Shown: positions 40,926 through 51,615, counted from the first letter of the stretch. The stretch is 64,000 nucleotides of DNA from Lebetimonas sp. JH292 (GCF_000523275.1 NZ_ATHQ01000001.1:769080-833079), one strand, 5' to 3'. Numbers and translations: made by a program. Notes: generated from the sequence alone by a model not told the origin.

Positions 40926-42661
40926 AAAATCTTCTTAAGCCCACAAAATTAAAAAGAGCTCTGTTTTTTTTAGCGGGTGATATTTTAATTTCTATATTTA
41001 CTCTTTTTTTAGCGTATCTTTTGAGGTTTAATTTTTCCATACCAAAAGAGTATTTAAACAATTTTTTTGAAATTGCATTAGTTTTTATTTTTTGTAAAGT
41101 ACTTTTTTATTATTTTTTTAAACTCTATTTTGTAAGCTGGAGGTTTTTTTCTCTTAAGGAGCTTAAATCTCTGCTATTTGCCACCACTTTGGCTTATTTG
41201 GCAGGAGGGAGTGTTTTACTTGTTTTTAGGTATTATTTTATTCCTTTTCCAAGAAGTGTAATTATAATCGATTATTTTCTCTCAATTCTTTTTATAGGAT
41301 TTTTCAGAATTTCCAAAAGGCTTTTAATAGAAAAACTCTCAACCGATAAAAAACCGGCTATCATAATAGGGGCTAATGAAAAGAGTGTTTCTCTTCTAAA
41401 ACAAAATATTCCTTATTCAGTTTTGGAAATTTATGATAATGAAAAAAATATAGTGGGGACATATCTTTACGGATATAAGGTTGGAGATATTTCAGAAATT
41501 GACGGCAATATTAAAACGGCAATTATTACAAAGGAGATGAGTCAAAAAGAACTTGACGGGCTGGTAGGATTTTTGCAAAATAGAGGGATTGAAGAAATTA
41601 AAATATACAATCCTTTTGAAAATAGAATAAAAGATGTCTCTATTGAAGATTTATTGGCTAGAAAACCGAAAGATTTGGACAAAAACGCTATTGAACAATT
41701 TGTAAAGAATAAAAAAATCCTAATCACCGGTGCGGGTGGCAGTATAGGAAGTGAAATAGCGAGACAGTGTGAGAAATACGGCTCAAGTGAGCTTGTTTTG
41801 GTGGATAACAGCGAATTTAACTTATATTCGATTAATGAAGAGCTGAATATAAAAAGAAAGCTTTATTTAACGGATGTAACCAAAAGAAACGATTTGGAAG
41901 AAATATTTAAAAACGAAAAGCCTCAAATTGTAATCCATGCGGCGGCATACAAGCATGTGCCTATGTGTGAATATAATCCGAAAAGTGCTGTTATCAATAA
42001 TATCATGGGAACAAAAAACGTAATTGATTTGTCTATAAAATATAGTGTAAAAGATTTTATTTTAATTTCAACCGACAAAGCCGTCAGACCGACTAATACA
42101 ATGGGTGCGACCAAAAGAATATGTGAGCTGTATGCACAGAATATTGACAGTAAAGATACAAAAATCTCTGCCGTAAGGTTTGGAAATGTGTTGGGCAGCA
42201 GCGGAAGTGTTGTGCCAAAGTTTAAAAAACTGATTGAATATAATAAGCCTCTTACCGTCACCCACCCGGAAATTACCCGTTATTTTATGTTAATTCCGGA
42301 AGCCTGTCAGCTGGTATTGCAGGCCGGAAGTATGGCAAAAAGGGGTGAAATATTTATTTTGGATATGGGAGAGCCGGTAAAAATTGTAGATTTAGCTAAA
42401 AAAATGCTTAGACTTTACGGAAAAGATGAAAACAGTATTGAGTTTGTAGGTCTCAGGCCCGGCGAAAAACTTTATGAAGAACTTTTAATAGATGAAGCTG
42501 ATAAAAAAACTAAATATAAAGATATTTTTGTGGCAAAACCTACTTTTATTGATATTAATTATTTAATGAAAAAAATTGATGAATTAATAAAATTAAATAA
42601 TAAAAAAGAGATTGTTAAAAAGTTAAAAGAAATAGTCCCCGAATTTGAACATAGGGATTAA
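40926..42661 (+). CDS. pglF: UDP-N-acetylglucosamine 4,6-dehydratase PglF, start lost or unclear
   Basis: Membrane-bound dehydratase that starts bacillosamine-type sugar synthesis. From a TTG at 41021 there are 546 codons. The frame is open upstream, coding LLKPTKLKRALFFLAGDILI, the usual N-terminus, but no ATG is found, so the start was probably lost at the junction near 40925. Four N-terminal membrane segments are followed by TGAGGSIGSEIARQ (NAD binding), HAAAYKHVPMCE, STDKAVRPTNTMGATKR (active site) and GLRPGEKLYEELL. Intact from 40930 onward and marks the right edge of the damaged region. Confidence 0.9.
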
Positions 42662-42664
42662 TAT

Positions 42665-42693
42665 TTGACATATCAATTCTCCTGTGATAAAAT
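42665..42693 (+). promoter_or_regulatory. Candidate sigma-70 promoter for the efflux operon
   Basis: TTGACA (42665-42670) and TAAAAT (42688-42693) are separated by 17 bases, in a 53-base gap before the membrane-fusion-protein gene. An SD (GGGGA) follows. Confidence 0.6.
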
Positions 42694-42714
42694 TTCTAAA
42701 AAACAGGGGAATAA

Positions 42715-43836
42715 ATGAAAAAAAGAATAGCTTTAATTGTTTTTGGAATACTATTGGCAGTTTCAGTTTTTTTACTGATTAAATATATTATATTTTCACA
42801 TAATTATGCCACTTCAAATGCCGTGTTTGTAAAAACCGATTCTCTTACAAATCTTTCTTTTAAAATTCCCGGGAAAATAGAAAATATTTATGTAAAAGAG
42901 GGTGATAGTGTAAAAAAAGGGAAATTGCTGGCGAAACTTGATACAAAAGATTTGGAAATTCAAAAAAACGGGCTTATTAATCAGATAAACGCTTTAAAGC
43001 AAAAAATTCAGGCAAGTATTATCCAAAAAGATAAATTAAGTAAAGATATAGATGAAAATATAAATTTAATAAATACTCAGATTAAGAAGCTTGATAAACT
43101 GATTGAAGCAAAAAAGTATGAAATTAAGGCAAAAGAAAGCAAACTTCAAAAACTTGCAAATGATTATAAAAGATTTAGCAGACTATATAAAAACAGAAAA
43201 ATTTCATATGAAAAATATGAAAATGTAAAAACAGCTTTTTTTGCTTTGCAAAATGAAATAAATGCGGATAAAAAAATTTTGGAAAGTATGAATGAAGATA
43301 AAAATGCATTGTTTATAAAATTAAATATTGCAGAGAATAACAAAAAAGAAGTAATTAGATTAGCTAAGTTAACTGATTCAATGAAATCTCAGTTAAGAGC
43401 TTTGAATGATAAACTCTCTTTTGTAAACCAGCATATAAAAGAGAGTTTTATATATGCTCCTTTTAACGGGGAAATAGCCAAAAAATTTGAAAACCCCGAT
43501 GAAGTTGTAAATTCCGGAAGTAAGATTTTAAGTATTGTAAATCCAGAGGATTTGTATGTATTGGTTTTGCTTGAAGAGACTAAATTAAAAGGTATAAAAA
43601 AAGGAAACTATGCAAAAATCCATATAGATGCAACGGGCAAGGATTATAACGGATATGTAAATAAAATTTTGCCGGCAAGTGCTGCTACATTTGCGCTCGT
43701 CCCAAGAGACATAAGCAGCGGAGAGTTTACAAAATTAGCCCAGAGGTTTTATGTAAGGATTAAATTTAAAAAAATTCCAGATGATGTGCTTGTTGGGATG
43801 AGCGGGGAAGTTGAAATAGCAACTTTTCACTTTTAA
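42715..43836 (+). CDS. HlyD/EmrA-type membrane fusion protein
   Basis: A periplasmic adaptor of 373 residues linking an inner-membrane exporter to TolC. It has an N-terminal membrane anchor (LIVFGILLAVSVFLLIKYII), a lipoyl half-motif IENIYVKEGDSVKKGKLLAK, a long coiled coil (about 85-235), and the return lipoyl/barrel part beginning SFIYAPFNGEIAKKF. The MFS gene that follows makes EmrA the best match. Its last residues (TFHF) and stop are encoded by heptads. Confidence 0.88.
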   Translation: MKKRIALIVFGILLAVSVFLLIKYIIFSHNYATSNAVFVKTDSLTNLSFKIPGKIENIYVKEGDSVKKGKLLAKLDTKDLEIQKNGLINQINALKQKIQASIIQKDKLSKDIDENINLINTQIKKLDKLIEAKKYEIKAKESKLQKLANDYKRFSRLYKNRKISYEKYENVKTAFFALQNEINADKKILESMNEDKNALFIKLNIAENNKKEVIRLAKLTDSMKSQLRALNDKLSFVNQHIKESFIYAPFNGEIAKKFENPDEVVNSGSKILSIVNPEDLYVLVLLEETKLKGIKKGNYAKIHIDATGKDYNGYVNKILPASAATFALVPRDISSGEFTKLAQRFYVRIKFKKIPDDVLVGMSGEVEIATFHF

Positions 43837-43858
43837 CTTTACACTTTACATTTTAATC
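43824..43858 (+). repeat. Heptad array 9
   Basis: Five contiguous units TTTTCAC, TTTTAAC, TTTACAC, TTTACAT, TTTAATC. It covers the 3' end of the emrA-like gene and the 5' end of the MFS gene. It is the reverse-complement orientation of AGTGAAA-type arrays. Confidence 0.93.
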
Positions 43859-43873
43859 ATTACCGGTGCTTTT

Positions 43874-45322
43874 ATGGCTGTTTTGGATACCACGATAGTG
43901 GATATTGTGGTGCCTCGCTTAAAAGGACCGCTATCAACCGATATGTACGGGGTTCAATGGGTGATTACGGCATATATGACGGCTGCTGCGGCCGGACTTT
44001 TGGTGGTAGAGTGGCTTATTAAAAGATACGGGAACAAATGGGTTTATATAGTAGGGGTTGGACTTTTTAGTCTGGCTTCTTTTCTTTGCGGAATTTCAAA
44101 TTCACTCGGGTTTATTATAAGTGCAAGGGTAGTTCAGGGATTTGCAGAGGCTCTTATTATGGTTACAAGCCATATGATGATTTTTTCTCTTTTTCCTGCT
44201 GATAAAAAAGGTGTGGCAATGGGTATTTTTGCTTTAGGCGTGGCTTTTGCCCCGGCAGTTGGTCCGACGCTCGGCGGGTATCTGACCGAATGGTTTAGCT
44301 GGAGGGCCGTATTTTTTGTAAATGTGCCTATAGGTATAGTTTTGGTTATTTTCGGCAGTCTGCTTTTACCGGATATTGGGGAAAAAGAAAATTATCCGCT
44401 AAATATAATCTCTTTTGCTTTTCTTTCAATTTCTACCGTGGCTCTTTTGATAATGCTTAGTAAAGGCCAGCAGTATGGATGGTTTAATTCTTCTTTTATA
44501 GTTTATTTGGCATTTGCTTCCTGGATGGCTTTTTTATTTTTTTTAATCAGCGAATATTTTTCAAAAAATAAACTGTTTGATTATTCGTTATTTAAAAACC
44601 CCTTTTATACACTGGGAATTTTAATCTATTTTGTTTTACTCGGTTTTTCGATGTATCAGTATTTTTATATGATACCTGTATTTTACGAGCATATAAAAGG
44701 GCTTAGTTCCATTCAGGCAGGGCTAGGGGTTTTGGGATTTGGAATATGGATAGGGATTGTGAGTATAATTGCGGGGAATGTAAGCGACAAAACCGGTCCC
44801 ATTCCTGTGCTTACGGTTGCGGTTATAATTTATCTGATAACATCTTTTTATCTTTTTCCGCCGATTAATTACTATATGAGTTTTAGCGAAGCGGTTTTAA
44901 GGACAATGCCTTTTGGAATATCTATGGGAATGTTTTTTGCGCCTGTCACGGTGCTTATTATGAATGCCGCTAAAAACAAAGGTGAACAGGCAATTGTGGT
45001 TATGGATTATGTGAGGTTTGTGGGAGGGAGTTTCGGTACCGCAATTGCTACAAATTCTATGTTTTATTACCAGGCAAAAGAGTACGAGGGATAGTAACCC
45101 TGCAAAATTATGACCATGGTCAGTGATATTTTTGAAAAAATGAAATATGTTTTCGGTGAAACAGGTGAAGTTATTTTAAGAAACCTACAGGAGTTTATGG
45201 CTATGAATTACGGGTTTAAGTATGTCTGGCTAAATGCCGCTTTCTGGGGACTGTTAGGTAGTGTATTTGTGTTTTTGCTGCCTGACAGCATCAATATTTC
45301 TCTGATAAAATATTTCAAATAA
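43874..45322 (+). pseudogene. EmrB/QacA-type MFS drug exporter (DHA2), two in-frame stops
   Basis: A 14-helix drug:H+ antiporter. MAVLDTTIVDIVVPRLKG is the usual first-helix motif, and GWRAVFFVNVP-like SWRAVFFVNVPIGI and other DHA2 blocks follow. The frame runs to KEYEG, then TAG TAA, and resumes in the same frame at VSDIFEKMKY. The expected IVTLQNYD can be read in another frame between, so two compensating indels near 45092 and 45118 are likely. The first ATG is late: ILIITGAF upstream is in frame with no start, and the N-terminus is replaced by heptads. Confidence 0.85.
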
Positions 45323-45334
45323 AAAAGGATAAAA

Positions 45335-46632
45335 ATGAAAAGGCTTGCTTATTGCCTCTAATACTTAGTGCCGAGAGTTTTAACGATATTGCAAAATCTA
45401 TAACAAATTCTTTGAATTATAAACTTGCAAAAAAACAGGTGGAAATTTATGAAAAAAAATTAAAACTCAGCGAAGCAAAGAATTACGGGAGTGTTGATTT
45501 AAGTTATGCTTATGTTAGGCTTCATCAAAATCCTGTTATGAAAATGAACACAGATGTAGCCGTTGGAGCGCAAAACGCGGGAAGTGCCCCGGTTTATCCA
45601 CTGATTTATCAAAATGTGAACACTGAAATTCAGGCAGGAAGAAAAAATAATTTTACGGGGATTTTGAAATATTCATATCCACTCTTTACAGGTTTTGCTA
45701 TAACTAATTTAATTAAAAAATCAAAAATAGAATTGATGCAAAAAAAGCTGGAACTTAAAAACACCAAAAGGGTTTTATTATTAAATGCCGCAAAATTATA
45801 TTCAAATATTTATGCCCTAAACGCGAAAATTGACGCACTAAACAAAGCTAAGACGGCTGTAACGAGTGCAAAAGAAAAGGCTTTTTCGTTTTATAAAGAA
45901 GGGCTTTTGAATAAATCAGAGGCAAATGAAATTAATGCGAAATATTATGAAATAAATGCGAAAATAGACAGTGCCATTTCGCAAAAAAAAGCACTTTTAA
46001 ATATTTTCTCAAATCTTGTCAATAAAAAAATTAAAAAAATTGACGGTTTAAATGTTTCTTCTTTAAAAAAAGAAAATATTTCCCAAAGAGCAGATATTTT
46101 AGCCATAAAAGAAAATCTTAATTTAAGCGAAACAATGATAAATTTAGCGAAATCAAAATTTTATCCTCAAATCGGTATTGAAATAGGATTAAAAAAGGAA
46201 GCAAACACATTCGGACTGGATAAAAACTATTATCAAAACAGAGATAAATCTTACGGAGCTGTTGAATTAAATTATAATATTTTTGACGGAGGCGCCGATA
46301 AGGCCAATATAGAAGAAGCCAAAATAGCAAAACTGCAAAGTCTTATTTATTATAAAAACTATTTGAATACCGCAAAAACAGAATATAAGAACGATTTATT
46401 AACACTTAAGGCTTTGAATGGTATGTTGGTTTCTGCAAAAAAAGAAGTCAGTGCAAGGCTTAGTTATTATGAATATATTAATGCTAAATTTGAAGAAGGC
46501 TTGGCGGATTCAGCCGATTTGACGGACGCCATTGCCAAATTGGCTGCTGCTAGGGCTAAAAAAGAAGATGTAAAATCCCAAATTTTCTTTTATACAATAA
46601 AAGCCAATTTAGATGGGGGAAACAGTTTTTAA
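45335..46632 (+). pseudogene. TolC-family outer-membrane efflux protein, frameshift in signal peptide
   Basis: A 426-codon frame from a TTG at 45352 codes PLILSAESFNDIAKSITNSL and then a TolC-like protein with two helical repeats (coiled coils with Ala/Lys/Glu) and LNYNIFDGGADKANIEEAKI. The natural ATG with SD is at 45335, but its frame (MKRLAYCL then stop) is off by one base, so the signal peptide is not joined to the body. One indel between 45345 and 45352 would restore MKRL...PLILSAES. A sequence error is possible. Confidence 0.82.
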
Positions 46633-46658
46633 TGGAAAATGGAAAATGGATAATGAAA
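46631..46658 (+). repeat. Heptad array 10
   Basis: AATGGAA, AATGGAA, AATGGAT, AATGAAA. It starts at the TAA stop of the TolC-like gene and ends 22 bases before the next ATG. Confidence 0.88.
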
Positions 46659-46680
46659 TTTTTCATATAAAAGGTATAAA

Positions 46681-47635
46681 ATGAAAAAAAATATTGTAGG
46701 AATAGTTTTAATTATATTAGTGGCAGTTGGAGGAGTTTTAATTTACAAAGCCTTGAATGCGAAAAAAATGCCTCCTGGAATTATTGCAGGGGTTGGAAAT
46801 TTTGATGGTGATTTGATAAACATAAATACAAAATATCCGGGAAGGATTGTAAAAATCAATGTTGATGACGGTAGCAATATTAAAAAAGGCGGTATTATTG
46901 CCGTTCTTGACAGCGATGAGTATAAAGACAAATTAAAAGCTATTGAAGCTGAGATTAAGGCTAAAGAAAATGAATTAAATTTTACAGCCGCTAAAATAAA
47001 AAACGGTATAAAACAGGCCGAACTGGCTTACGGGGGTAAAAAAGATGAATTAAATGCATTGGAAAAAAATATAGAAATCTTAAAAGCGGTAATTGCTCAG
47101 GATAAAAACTAAAGAAAATTTAAATACGGCCATGGCAGCGAGAGCTAACATTAAAGCTCTTAAAAATGCCGTTTCGGCTTTAAAAGTACAAAAAGATGAA
47201 ATACAGAGTGTAATCAATGAACTTACAATAAAATCTCCTATAAACGGGCATATTGTAGACAAAGTAGCAAATATAGGGGAAGTTTTGGGTGCTGGTATGA
47301 GCGTGGCCACTGCAATAGATTCCCAAAAACTTTATTTAAAAATGTATGTTGACGAAATTAATAACGGAAAAATAGAAATAGGGGAGCGGGCGGTTATATT
47401 TTTGGATGCTTATCCAAACAAACCTATTAAGGCAAGAGTAATCAAAATTGCCCAAAGAGCCGAATTTACTCCAAAAGAGGTTGAGGTGAGGGAAGACAGG
47501 ATTCAAAGGGTTTATGAGGTTGATATAAAACCGGTAAATCCTAATCCATTAATTAAATTCGGGCTTCCGGGAATTGGGGTTATAAGTATAGGGGGCAGGT
47601 TACCGAAGAGTTTGGATGAACTGCCAAAACTGTAA
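46681..47635 (+). pseudogene. HlyD-family adaptor of the ABC exporter, frameshifted
   Basis: An N-terminal anchor (IVGIVLIILVAVGGVLIYKA), a lipoyl segment KYPGRIVKINVDDGSNIKKG and a coiled coil run to AVIAQDKN. The second part in another frame begins IKTKENLNTAMAARANIKAL, then TIKSPINGHIVDKVANIGEV and the barrel to SLDELPKL. About 20 coiled-coil residues (the hairpin tip) and the frame are lost near 47105. The same operon carries a double ATPase and two permeases, as in YhiI/RbbA/YhhJ systems. Confidence 0.85.
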
Positions 47636-47662
47636 GTTAAAATGTATAATGGAAAATGAGTG
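47635..47662 (+). repeat. Heptad array 11
   Basis: AGTTAAA, ATGTATA, ATGGAAA, ATGAGTG. It abuts the stop of the adaptor gene and contains the ATG (47656) of the ABC ATPase. Confidence 0.82.
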
Positions 47663-49323
47663 TAAATGAGCAAATCGAATTAAACTCACCTGGCTGCTTG
47701 AAAAGCGGCCACGATGAAAAGTTAATATTTGAAGTTAAAAACGTAACTGTAAAATATAAAAACAAAACTGCCATTGAAAAAGCTTCTATTGAAGGATATG
47801 AAAAAGAGATAATAGGATTTATCGGGGCTGACGGGGCGGGAAAGAGCTCTTTTATGTATGCCATAAGCGGGGTTAAAGATTTTGAGGGGGAAATCAGCTT
47901 TTATAATTTTGCTTATAAAAATATAAAAGAGGCTGAGAAATTAAAACAAAATATCGGTTTTATGCCTCAGGGTTTAGGGCTAGTTCTCTATAAAAATCTA
48001 AGTGTAAAAGAACATCTTGATTTTTTCAGCGATATAAGAAATGTAAAAAAAGATGACGAATATTATGAATATAGAAATAGACTTCTTAAAATGGCTGGGC
48101 TTTATGAATTTCAAAATAGGCTTGCCAAAAATTTAAGCGGAGGAATGAAACAAAAGCTTTCATTAATTTGCACGCTTATTCATAAGCCAAAACTTTTAAT
48201 ACTTGATGAGCCAACTACCGGGGTTGACCCTCTAAGCCGCAGGGAGCTTTGGAAAATACTGGATGAAACCAGAAGCGGTCTTACGATTGTGAGTACCGCT
48301 TATATGAATGAGGCCGCTTTGATGGACAGGGTATATCTTTTTGACGAGGGTAAAATTATCGCCGGCGGAAAACCGAAAGAACTGATTAATTCAATAAAAG
48401 AATATGTTTATGAAGAGACTGAGTGCAGTGAATGTATAACATTTAATAAAACCACTTATTCATTAAAATCTTTAAATGCTTCGCATAAAGAGCCTGCATT
48501 GGAGGGGCTCTTTTTTGTAAATGCACTTAAAAGGGGTAAAATACCTCCGAAAATGATTATTAAAGAAAATAAAAAAACGTTGCCGGATGTGGTGCTTAAA
48601 GCAAGGGGAATGACTAAAAGATTCGGGAATTTTACAGCGGATGACCATATTGATTTAGAGCTTAAAAAAGGAGAAATTTTAGGGCTTCTCGGGGCAAACG
48701 GGGCGGGGAAAACAACTCTTATTAAAATGCTTCTGGGGCTTTATCCCATTGATGAGGGGGAGCTTATTTTGCTTGGTAAAAAGATTAAATCGTATGAAGA
48801 CAGAATATCTTTAAAAAGTCAAATCGGATATATGTCCCAGCTTTTTGCCCTTTACAAAGATATGACGGTAAGGGAAAATCTTTTGTATTTTGCGAATATG
48901 CATAAAATTGATTTACTTAAAACCTATAATTTAATAAAAGAATATGCAAAGTCTCTCGGTTTTGAAGAATATTTAAGCTCTTTTCCAAAAGATTTGCCTC
49001 TTGGTATAAATCAGAGGTTTTCATTAACGGCAGCTATTATGCATGAGCCTGTTGTTTTGTTTCTGGATGAGCCTACAAGCGGGGTGGATACAATTGCAAG
49101 AGCCCAGTTTTGGGATATTTTGCATCAGCTTAAAGTTAAATGGGGAATTTCTATAATTATTACGACACATTATATGAGCGAAGCGGAATACTGCGACAGG
49201 GTAGTGGTATTGAAAAGAGGCAAAAAAATAGTGGATGACACAGTAAAGAATCTGCATCAAAAATTTCCTGAGGCTGAGAGTTTTGAAGATATATTTGTAA
49301 GGTTTTATGAAAGTGAAAAGTGA
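47656..49323 (+). CDS. Double ABC ATPase, RbbA/YhiH-like half
   Basis: A 555-residue protein with two ABC domains and no membrane domain. Domain 1 has Walker A GADGAGKSS (57-65), signature LSGGMKQK from residue 160 and LLILDEPTTGVDP. Domain 2 has Walker A GANGAGKTT (346-354), a degenerate signature LPLGINQRFS and LFLDEPTSGVD. This matches the tandem ATPases that drive YhhJ-type ABC-2 exporters. The N-terminal 20 residues are repeat-encoded. A TTG within the repeat is an alternative start. Its stop lies in a heptad array. Confidence 0.9.
   Translation: MSVNEQIELNSPGCLKSGHDEKLIFEVKNVTVKYKNKTAIEKASIEGYEKEIIGFIGADGAGKSSFMYAISGVKDFEGEISFYNFAYKNIKEAEKLKQNIGFMPQGLGLVLYKNLSVKEHLDFFSDIRNVKKDDEYYEYRNRLLKMAGLYEFQNRLAKNLSGGMKQKLSLICTLIHKPKLLILDEPTTGVDPLSRRELWKILDETRSGLTIVSTAYMNEAALMDRVYLFDEGKIIAGGKPKELINSIKEYVYEETECSECITFNKTTYSLKSLNASHKEPALEGLFFVNALKRGKIPPKMIIKENKKTLPDVVLKARGMTKRFGNFTADDHIDLELKKGEILGLLGANGAGKTTLIKMLLGLYPIDEGELILLGKKIKSYEDRISLKSQIGYMSQLFALYKDMTVRENLLYFANMHKIDLLKTYNLIKEYAKSLGFEEYLSSFPKDLPLGINQRFSLTAAIMHEPVVLFLDEPTSGVDTIARAQFWDILHQLKVKWGISIIITTHYMSEAEYCDRVVVLKRGKKIVDDTVKNLHQKFPEAESFEDIFVRFYESEK
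47668..47720 (+). repeat. Dispersed hairpin repeat, copy B (translated)
   Basis: Core ACTCACCTGGCTGCTTGAAA. The stem TGGCTGC (47691-47697) pairs with GCGGCCA (47705-47711) with one G-T pair; the loop is TTGAAAA. It lies inside the first 20 codons of the ABC ATPase, coding NEQIELNSPGCLKSGHDEK. Confidence 0.9.
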
Positions 49324-49361
49324 AAAAGTGAAAAGTGAAAAGTGTAAAATGAAAAGTGTAA
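49312..49361 (+). repeat. Heptad array 12
   Basis: AGTGAAA, AGTGAAA, a one-base slip, AGTGAAA, AGTGAAA, AGTGTAA, AATGAAA, AGTGTAA. It contains the stop codon of the ATPase. An AAGGAAG SD for the permease follows at once. Confidence 0.93.
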
Positions 49362-49376
49362 TATTGAAGGAAGTTA

Positions 49377-50483
49377 ATGAATATAGGGGTAATTAGGGCT
49401 TACATATTAAATGAGTTCAAAGATTTAATAAGAAGCAAAATGATATTTATGGTTTATTTGGTGCCTTTGATGATACTTATTTTGTTCGGTTACGGCATTA
49501 AAATGAATGTAAAACATGCGCGAAGTGTGGTGGTTGACTATGATAAAAGTAAAATTTCACTTGAGCTTATTTCAAAAATGAAAAATTCCCAGTATTTTAA
49601 ACTATTACCGAAAATGAGTGAAAAAGAAGCTCTAAAACAAATGAAAATAGGAAAAATTGATATGATTTTTATTATTCCCCCCTCATTTGAAAAAAATATT
49701 TTGAAAAACCAAAAAACTGGGATCGGGGTTTTTATAGACGGTGCATATCCTATGAGGGCTCTCACTATGCAAAGTTATGCCGAGGGGTTGATTTTCGACA
49801 CAGCTAAAAGTTTAAATCCTAATTTAAAAAATTTAATAACTATTAATCAAAGAATGCTTTTTAACCAGTCTCTAAAAGACGCAAATGCAATAGTCCCGGG
49901 GTTAATAGGGCTTATTTTATTGGTTGCGCCTGCAATTTTGGCTGCACTTTTGATTGTAAAGGAAAAAGAAGAAGGGACTATTTTTAATTTTTATTCATCT
50001 CCTGTAGGGAAAATAGATTTTTTAATAGCAAAATTAACGTCTGTGTTTTTTTTGCATTCATTTAATATATTTAATCTTTTTTTAGTGGCTGTTTATATTT
50101 TTAAAGTTCCTTTTAAAGGCAATTTTTTAATTTATTTTTTTTCAAGCGAAATATATATTTTAATATCTCTGGGAATAGGGCTTTTGGTAAGTATAGTCTC
50201 TTCAAGACAGATTGTGGCTCTTGTTCTTACCATTATTATTACCATAATTCCAGGATTTTTATATTCCGGAATGCTTATGCCCATCTCCTCTATGAAAGGG
50301 GAGTCGTATATTGAAGCCCATCTGTTTCCGGTAATGTATTATAACCATCTGGTTTATGATACATTTTTGATAGGTCAGGGTTTCGGTTCTTTTAAAAACA
50401 TATTCTATTTTTGTATCTTAATTGTTTATGCTGTTGTTTTACTGATTCTTGGAAGATTGTTTTTGAAAAAAGGTCTGAAATGA
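49377..50483 (+). CDS. ABC-2 type permease 1
   Basis: A 368-residue YhhJ/YbhR-like membrane protein: N-terminal helix MIFMVYLVPLMILILFGYGI, a periplasmic domain (about 45-170), then five C-terminal helices beginning VPGLIGLILLVAPAILAALL. KEKEEGTIFNFYSSPVGKID is the usual cytoplasmic loop. It exports substrates with the ATPase above. Its stop overlaps the start of permease 2 (ATGA). Intact. Confidence 0.9.
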   Translation: MNIGVIRAYILNEFKDLIRSKMIFMVYLVPLMILILFGYGIKMNVKHARSVVVDYDKSKISLELISKMKNSQYFKLLPKMSEKEALKQMKIGKIDMIFIIPPSFEKNILKNQKTGIGVFIDGAYPMRALTMQSYAEGLIFDTAKSLNPNLKNLITINQRMLFNQSLKDANAIVPGLIGLILLVAPAILAALLIVKEKEEGTIFNFYSSPVGKIDFLIAKLTSVFFLHSFNIFNLFLVAVYIFKVPFKGNFLIYFFSSEIYILISLGIGLLVSIVSSRQIVALVLTIIITIIPGFLYSGMLMPISSMKGESYIEAHLFPVMYYNHLVYDTFLIGQGFGSFKNIFYFCILIVYAVVLLILGRLFLKKGLK

Positions 50484-51559
50484 AACAGTTTTTGAGTATC
50501 TTCAGTAAGGAAATTTTAAGCTTTTTAAGAAATGTAGGGCTTGTGGCGGTGGTTTTGTATTCTTTTACCTTTGATATTTATATTGCGGGAAACGGAATTC
50601 AGGTAAAACCGAGAAATGTATCTATAGGATATGTGGATTATTCGGGAGGTGTTGTTTCTAAAAAAATTCTCTCACATCTGCATAAACCGGAATTTAAAAC
50701 ACCGGTTATTTTTAAATCTCAAAAAGAGTTAAGTGATGCGATTTTTAACAAAAAAATAATGGTCGGAATTGTGTTTGATAATAATTTCGAAAAAAATATT
50801 TATAAAAGCAGGACTGCTAAAATAAATGTATTAATTGATTCCACTGCGGCAAGCCAGGCTTATGTAACGCTTAGTTACCTTCAAAATATAATTTTAAATA
50901 TGAGCAATATAAAATTACCCGTTGATTTGGCCATACATAAACTTTTTAACCAAAACAGTAATTCAAAATGGTTTATGGCTTTTACCGAGCTTTTATCCGT
51001 AATTACATTGCTTGGGGTGATATTAAGCGCAATGGTTTTTGTAAAGGAAAAAGAAGACGGTACATGGGATATTATGCTTTTAATGCCGGTTAGTTCCAAA
51101 CTTATTATTTTTGCAAAAATATTTTCTCAAGTTGTTATTTTGCTTGGAGGTGTTATTTTAGCATTTGGTTTTGTAATTTTTGGCGTTTTTAACGCACCGA
51201 TGAACGGAAGTTTTTTTGATTTTTTAATATTAACTCTTCTTTATTCCATAACGGCGGCGGGACTCGGGCTTTTTATCGCTGCAATCAGCGAAAGCGCTTT
51301 GCAGGTGGGGCAGTATTCCATGCTCATAATGATGCCTCTTATTTTCTTGAGCGGTGCATGGACACCTATTTATGCTATGCATCCAATATTGCAGTTTTTA
51401 TCTTTGTTTTCTCCTTTAAGGTATTATATCGAGGGAAGTGAAAGTATAATGTTTAGAGGCGCTGATATGATTCATTTATGGCAATTTTATGCGGCGCTTA
51501 CATTTTTGGGTATTATTTTATTTATATACGGGTACAGAAAAATGGGAAGACTGTTTTAA
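50480..51559 (+). CDS. ABC-2 type permease 2
   Basis: A 359-residue partner of permease 1 with the same layout: one N-terminal helix, a periplasmic domain with SVGYVDYSGG-like ISIGYVDYSG sequence, and a C-terminal six-helix part with KEKEDGTWDIMLLMPVSSK. The start is set at 50480 (MKQFLSIFSKEIL), four bases before the stop of permease 1; an open frame upstream lies inside permease 1. Intact. With the adaptor and TolC it forms a tripartite exporter. Confidence 0.9.
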   Translation: MKQFLSIFSKEILSFLRNVGLVAVVLYSFTFDIYIAGNGIQVKPRNVSIGYVDYSGGVVSKKILSHLHKPEFKTPVIFKSQKELSDAIFNKKIMVGIVFDNNFEKNIYKSRTAKINVLIDSTAASQAYVTLSYLQNIILNMSNIKLPVDLAIHKLFNQNSNSKWFMAFTELLSVITLLGVILSAMVFVKEKEDGTWDIMLLMPVSSKLIIFAKIFSQVVILLGGVILAFGFVIFGVFNAPMNGSFFDFLILTLLYSITAAGLGLFIAAISESALQVGQYSMLIMMPLIFLSGAWTPIYAMHPILQFLSLFSPLRYYIEGSESIMFRGADMIHLWQFYAALTFLGIILFIYGYRKMGRLF

Positions 51560-51594
51560 AATTAAAAGTGTAAAGTTGAAAGTGAAAAATGATA
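51560..51594 (+). repeat. Heptad array 13
   Basis: AATTAAA, AGTGTAA, AGTTGAA, AGTGAAA, AATGATA, between permease 2 and the LOG gene, followed by an SD-like GAGAAGG. Confidence 0.85.
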
Positions 51595-51615
51595 AATATT
51601 GTGAGAAGGTAAAAA

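Noticed and set aside
47656-47720. Transit or signal peptide at the ABC ATPase N-terminus
   Set aside because: The 20 residues are the translation of the dispersed hairpin repeat and have no signal-peptide features.
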